From: Pyrus communis
Taxonomy: Eukaryota > Streptophyta > Magnoliopsida > Rosales > Rosaceae
Direction: 5' to 3'
Assembly (NCBI RefSeq): GCF_963583255.1
Contig: NC_084817.1
Location: 15,940,121 to 16,004,120 of the forward strand
Length of the DNA stretch: 64,000 bases
The position numbers were made by a program, and so were the translations under genes. The notes under the pieces were generated by a model. The model had not been told where the DNA came from, ran no database searches, and saw nothing but the letters and a program-made list of their open reading frames with translations. Positions 59,216-64,000 of the stretch are shown here, piece by piece. Within the stretch, counting starts at the first letter, position 1; each line of letters starts with the position of its first letter.

Positions 59216-59953
59216 CTTAACCCTACATAATGCCTAATCCACTTGAGTGTTTACACATTCAAGGGAGAGTGTTATAAACTTCTTATTTAAGTGTGATTGT
59301 GTAAATTCTAGATTAGATTTGATTATAATTATTCTTCTCTATTAGGACTTGTGTTCCTTGGAATAAAAGGATTTCTTCCCTACCTTATTACTATAAATCA
59401 AGGCAGTGCGTAGGAGAAATAACACATTCTCTACAAAACCCGACAAACACATCTCTCTCACAATATTTTCTCTATGTCGCCGGCCCCCTCTCACTGTGAG
59501 CTAAATATAGGCCAAAACAATAACAATATTATTAAAGAAAATAACAATATTATTCCCATTTTAAATTTAAAAAATAATTAATCCATAAACTACGAATGCC
59601 TTCTTACCGTTAATGTCCACGTCAGCACAGAGAAATCTATTCACAGGAAGAGAGCTCGCAGACGCCACGGAGTCTATTTGCTCTGCAATTCATTCATCTC
59701 GGCTTTCTTCTTTCCGGACACGGCCACTATCTGGTTCCTGATACGGCGTCGTATCCGGTCGAAATCCCAGCTCCAACTGCCACTGTTGGCGGTTAAACTC
59801 CCCCGAATCAGGCGGGATACGCTCTTCGCCATCCCACTTATCCACATCTGTCTTTCCTCTGGCCACAACTGTAATTTCAATACAGTCGAATTTTCAGAAA
59901 AGTCTCCGCCACCGTCACGGCCACCGTCTCAGCCGTTGTTTCCAGCGTCTCGG

Positions 59954-61255
59954 ATGGAGAAATCGAATATTTTCAGAGGCAGTTACCTCAACGGAGCTTA
60001 CCATCCTTCCTTCTCCTCTTCTTCTTCTCGCGCCGATGTCAATTACAGGTCCCATCTCTCTCTCTCTCTAAGATCAGTCTTTTTGTTTTTTTATCAATTG
60101 GAATTTTTATATTTATTTGATAGATCGAAATAAAATCGAATCTTTGATATCTGGGTGGATTTAATATATTTTAATTAATTAATGGAGAAGGAGTGAAAAA
60201 TTGAAAGAATTGGCAGGATTTGTTTTGTGTTTAAGGAAATTCTTTGGATTAAACAAATAAGGAAATATTTTTTGAGATCTGTGAAAAGGGTCCTCAACAA
60301 AACTGCCAAAAAATGGTGTTAAATTTCAGTTCTTTGATCATTCTTGCAGTTTTTGATATTTCAATTTCAGTTCCTTGAGATTGCAATTGTTTAGTTTTGT
60401 ATCTTGTAGGAAACAGTGGAGTGCATTTTTGCTCACTCACGACGGATAACCACTTGATCGATTGTTATTAGATGAGCGTGATTTAATCTATGCATTACAT
60501 AAATCTCAAAATTTAAACTCATCCGAATGATAATCAATATAATGGTGATGCGTAAGTGGTGAGCAAGAATATTTTCGCACTTCGAATATTCTATAATTTT
60601 ATCTACATTTGCGGGAGGAGTGTAGGAAATTAACATAGCAGTGTTAAATTACTGACCGACGTTTATCATTTAGTAACACTAGTTGAAGTATTGTCCCAGT
60701 GGATTAGGATAGTTTCAATTGTGAAAGGAGCATAAATATTCAAATCTCTCCTACTCTCCAAACTCTGAGTCATTTCAATTTAATTGTCCTTAAATTCTTA
60801 ATATAAGGCCAATTTACAGAACATTTAACATGAACATTGGTTTTTCATGCAGCTGTGGTTCTTGTGGGTATGAGCTAAACCTAAGTTCCAGCAACCGGAA
60901 CACTTCTACGATTGGCTCTAATAAGTATGGAAAATCTATAAAGCGAGGGATCATATCATTCTTTAACATCGATGAGAGCAGATTTACTCAGGTTGATGAA
61001 CTTAAATGTAAACCCCATTTCTCTAAGCGTTCATGGGGTTTGTTCAGCCGAAGAACTAAACTTCTTTGTCGCAAGTGTGGTAACCATATAGGAAATGCTT
61101 ATGATGAGTACACTTCATCGTCTTACCCGCTTGTGTTAGATGAATCAGATTCATCCGCAGGTCATGAAGTTACCAAATGCAGAAAATTTGATGTTAGAAT
61201 TCGCGCTTTGCAACCTTCAAATTCTGAAGAATTTGGCCCTTCAATTTTGGAATGA
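59954..61255 (+). CDS. CxxC zinc-ribbon-like protein, similar to Arabidopsis At4g08330
   Basis: Two exons, 59954-60048 and 60853-61255, joined within a Ser codon, 165 residues. The first ATG in the frame is 59954; the open frame upstream has no ATG. Two paired cysteine motifs, C33-x2-C36 (CGSCGYELNL) and C104-x2-C107 (CRKCGNHIGNAYD), suggest a single zinc site formed by both halves. The central block with ISFFNIDESRFTQVDEL is well conserved in plant homologues as I remember them. The Arabidopsis entry is annotated as a chloroplast protein of unknown function. The Ser-rich first 30 residues could be a short targeting peptide. Intact. Confidence 0.88.
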
Positions 61256-61770
61256 AATTACTGAGCAAGCATTCTCGCATGAGGTTATACTCTGTACAGA
61301 TTGTATCGTTGTTGTGTTTTACCCCTTTTATTAGAATGTTACTTGCGTATGAAAGTTTGATCAGCATTGAAGGAATTGTGGTGTGGAATTTTTGAAGTGC
61401 TTTGAATGATTGAGGAAAGTCTGTTACAAGTTTAGAACATAGCATTGCTAGTTTCTTCAATTTGTTGGAGTTATATATATAATGTACTACTCATGACTCT
61501 TGTCCGTCATTTTTTGGGTGAGTTTTTGTGGGGGTGCCTTATCAGGCAGCTCTCTCACGATAGGGTGAGACATGAGAGAATTGCCTAGGGCAAACTTACT
61601 CGAGAATTCTCCTATCTGGCGTTTCTTGTATTCATAGAAAACAAACTAAACAATAATAATACATTATACAAATCTACATAGAACAAAATGGCATCCAAAG
61701 ATTTTAGTTATTTGATATCGGAAGATTCGGGACATGGGTGTTAAGAATTCACAAATCAATAGCATTTAAT
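61256..61770. other. 3' flank of the CxxC gene
   Basis: No gene seen. It should contain the 3' UTR. Confidence 0.5.
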
Positions 61771-61941
61771 GCGGTCACTCAGTACTATTGTCTAATGGTA
61801 TTCTTCTTCACTTATAAGTGAGAAGTTTTAAGTTCAAATCAGTCGATACCAAATTAGGTTGTTCATTGTATAGTTAGCTGAACTCTTTCTCCCCTTAGTA
61901 TAAAATATTTCGTTGTACTAAAAATAAAAAATAAATAACAA
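61771..61941 (+). mobile_element. tRNA-derived SINE
   Basis: Starts GCGGTCACTCAGTACTATTG with an A-box-like TGTCTAATGG, then a B-box-like GTTCAAATC near 61834. It continues TTGTATAGTTAGCTGAACTC, TTTCTCCCCTTAGTATAAAATA and TTTCGTTGTACTAAAAATAA. It is more complete than the related copy at 20128-20268. No clean target duplication found. Confidence 0.65.
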
Positions 61942-62216
61942 TTTAGTGTGAATAAACTTTTCCTTTAATAGTTATTTATGCTAGTATGTAATTTGTGAGG
62001 AGGAATGTCTCCTCAATTTGAAGGAGCTAAACAATATTCTTCTACAAATGCAAGATTTGAGTATCGGCTTTCTGATGTGGTCCAATAAAAAGATGTGACA
62101 TATAACATATTCTTTATTTATTAAAGCCCATAAAAAATTTAACTTTATCATGTCTATTATTTTATAAATTAATTAAACATGTGTTAATAAATTATTGAGC
62201 TAGATCATAAAGTCAA

Positions 62217-62945
62217 ATAACGACTAGGCCTGGTAAACGGGTCATGTCTGTCGTATTCGTGTCGTTTTCGTATAACACATGTTATCTTAACAGGTTGTGT
62301 CATGTCACACTCATTATCTTAACAGGTCCTTAACAAGACCCGTTAAGAAAAATATATATTTTTTTTTCTTAAACTAAGGTTCGTAAAATTTTATTCTACA
62401 ACATCCATAGTTTCAAGAAAGAAAAACAAAACTGTAAAATCTTCCTCATACCAATTTCATACCATATCCATTTCAATTTCAATTTCACATATCCATTTCA
62501 ATTTCACCTATCTATATCCATTTCAAATTCACATATCCAATTAAATTTCAAAATCCAATTCACATATCCACAAATTACAATCCAATTCAAATTTACTTTC
62601 AATTTCACAATTCAATTAAAAACACCTTACACTTGCATGTTGCAGCCTTGCTTAATTGCTTTGCTTGTTTCAAATCTCCAAATCCGGAAAACAAATATAG
62701 TTCCCACTAATTAACTTCCAGTAAATAGACCCCAAATGAAACATAGATACAAATGAACTCGCGGCGTTCACAATAAAAAAAAAAAAAAAAGGACATGCCT
62801 GCCAATTGCCAATACTAGGGACAAATAATTAAGACATTGCATCTACTACAGCAAAACAAAAATAGGTGCGGCGTCACTACTCTATCGTTGCCTGCCTCAC
62901 AGGTCACCTGAATTCTAACCTCCCGAGTCCCCTGATAACATATTC

Positions 62946-62990
<45 letters not shown>

Positions 62991-63913
62991 CATTAAGTAA
63001 TGAATCTCACCTTACGGCTTACAATACGACTAAATGGCATGACATAATAAAGTTAATTTACATAACTACATCTATATTCCCAAATTCCAATGCTTGATTC
63101 TATTTCTGCCTCGTCCTTTTGTGATTTTCAAGCTTGCGAAGCCAACGCGAAGCACGCTTGCTCAATCGCTTGGTTTTTTGAATGTTTGCAAACATGCCCC
63201 AACTTAGAAACCCAGAATCTCCAAAATCAGAAAACCCCAAAAACCCCAAACCCAAAAAATCCCTGGCCATTAGTTCTAATTTTAACGAAAACCCCAAATC
63301 ACTAGTTTTTGAAAAAAAACACAAAATACCCAAAAATACAAAATTCATACCTTTAGCGTGTGTTTGCCTGTATGTAGTTTTCTTGTGGCTACCAAAGTCG
63401 AGTTGAAGAAAGTGAACGGAGGAGGATGCGAGAGAGATGCAGATTAAGGAGACGGTGCGGGAGTAATTTTGGACTAGAGAGATCAGAGTGAATGAGAGAG
63501 AAGAGAAGGATAGCCTCCAACCTAATGCACAATGCATGGTTGAGATTAAACCTCAACCGATCCAATGGTCACCAATTTTTTAAATTAAATTTAATATATA
63601 TATATATATATAATTATTATAGTTTTTAGGGGTATAAAATTCTTAAATTAATATATATAACTATTATGGGTTATAAAATTATTGAATTAATATTTTGCTT
63701 ATCGTGCATTGTGTTACTCACGTGTATACCCGAACCAACCTGTTATCTTACCTATGTGTATACCCAAACCAACCTGTTAACTTAATAGGTGTTTATCGAG
63801 TTACCCGATAATGATCCAATTTTTTATCGTGTCGATCCGAATACTTGTTAATTTCGTATTGTATCGTGTCGAGTTATTGGAACGTATCAAGAATTGCCAG
63901 GCCTAATAACGAC
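62217..63913. mobile_element. hAT-like non-autonomous DNA transposon with 8-bp target duplication
   Basis: The element proper is 62225-63905 (1681 bp). It begins TAGGCCTGGTAA and ends in the inverse of TAGGCCTGGCAA, a 12-bp terminal inverted repeat with one mismatch. ATAACGAC flanks both sides (62217-62224 and 63906-63913). An 8-bp duplication with TA-starting short TIRs is the hAT signature. Subterminal AACGGGTC and CGTGTCG words recur at both ends. The interior has pseudo-repeats of TTTCAATTTCACATATCCA (62460-62590), a TA tract and no transposase frame. Confidence 0.93.
62951..62989. repeat. (TA)n microsatellite
   Basis: About 19 uninterrupted TA units inside the hAT-like element. Likely polymorphic in length. 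Confidence 0.9.
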
Positions 63914-64000
63914 AGTGACAAGTACTATCCATTAAGTAAAATTCTCCTTGCACTATAAAACAAACAGTAGTGCCCTCTTGAAATTACTTGTCATATGCAA

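Larger units (their letters stand above)
50903..59460 (+). mobile_element. Copia-3: chimeric or rearranged Copia element with nested insertions
   Basis: The left LTR-like block 50903-51088 ends TCTCTTCT and abuts a primer site TGGCACTAGAGC (51089-51100), as in Copia-2. Most of gag is replaced by other sequence (about 51540-52990). The zinc knuckle CPHCSLKRHSTNQC, protease, integrase, RT and RNase H follow. At the right end ATTCAAGGGAGAG precedes TGTTATAAACTTC (59270), which looks like the start of a 3' LTR but does not match the left LTR. No target duplication found. A Harbinger-type element and a solo LTR sit inside. Confidence 0.8.

Noticed and set aside
63100..63537. 145-codon minus-strand frame in the hAT-like element
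   Set aside because: No hAT dimerisation or catalytic motif; it is Ser/Leu-rich, and a plus-strand frame overlaps it.

Overview
This is a stretch of plant nuclear DNA. Intron-containing photosynthesis genes with transit peptides, plant Copia retrotransposons with Met-tRNA-type primer sites, an intron-bearing elongator tRNA-Met, and AT-rich gene-poor spacers all point that way. Several short dispersed repeats (the foldback family with GGATCCTCTTTGTGAGGATC-like arms, and the family around 14.1, 31.6 and 33.6 kb) look like repeats I recall as abundant in apple/pear. A Rosaceae (Maleae) source is therefore my best guess, but it is an inference.

Host genes, left to right: a single-exon RING-H2 protein (59-706, +); chlorophyllide a oxygenase, CAO (nine exons, 1764-4914, -), with paired G-boxes upstream; a broken TLC-domain membrane protein gene (7298-13406, +) that carries a Copia element in an intron; tRNA-Gln(UUG) (-) and intron-containing tRNA-Met(CAU) (+) at 13.7-14.4 kb; a filament-like plant protein (four coding exons, 14708-18814, -); photosystem II PsbS (four exons, 44482-47036, +); and a small two-exon CxxC protein like Arabidopsis At4g08330 (59954-61255, +). 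All intact models were built by joining exons in phase at GT/AG junctions, and every junction keeps the frame. CAO (chlorophyll b synthesis) and PsbS (photoprotective quenching) both act on the photosystem II antenna. They lie 40 kb apart with repeats between them, so I read this as coincidence, not a cluster.

The rest is mobile-element sediment. Copia-1 (8646-12556) and Copia-2 (34283-41325) are bounded by LTRs and perfect 5-bp target duplications. Copia-2 contains a 1.9-kb solo LTR (36258-38183, duplication CGACA). Copia-3 (about 50.9-59.4 kb) contains a 1000-bp Harbinger-type element (53623-54622, duplication TTA) and a 1.7-kb solo LTR (54948-56648, duplication TTATG), and its two ends do not match each other. 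Between 22 and 30 kb an LTR related to the 36-kb solo LTR is split by a second element with about 600-bp direct repeats, one of which holds a further solo LTR (26608-28479, duplication CCAAC). Other datable insertions are a SINE-like retroposon (5290-5529, 12-bp duplication), a Mutator-like foldback MITE (41529-41751, 9-bp duplication) and a 1.68-kb hAT-like element (62225-63905, 8-bp duplication). Copia coding regions are full of stops and frameshifts.

I found no CRISPR array, operon or phage-like system, and no convincing new biological system. The most informative items are the multiply disabled TLC gene, the nested insertion order, and the light-type cis elements at CAO.
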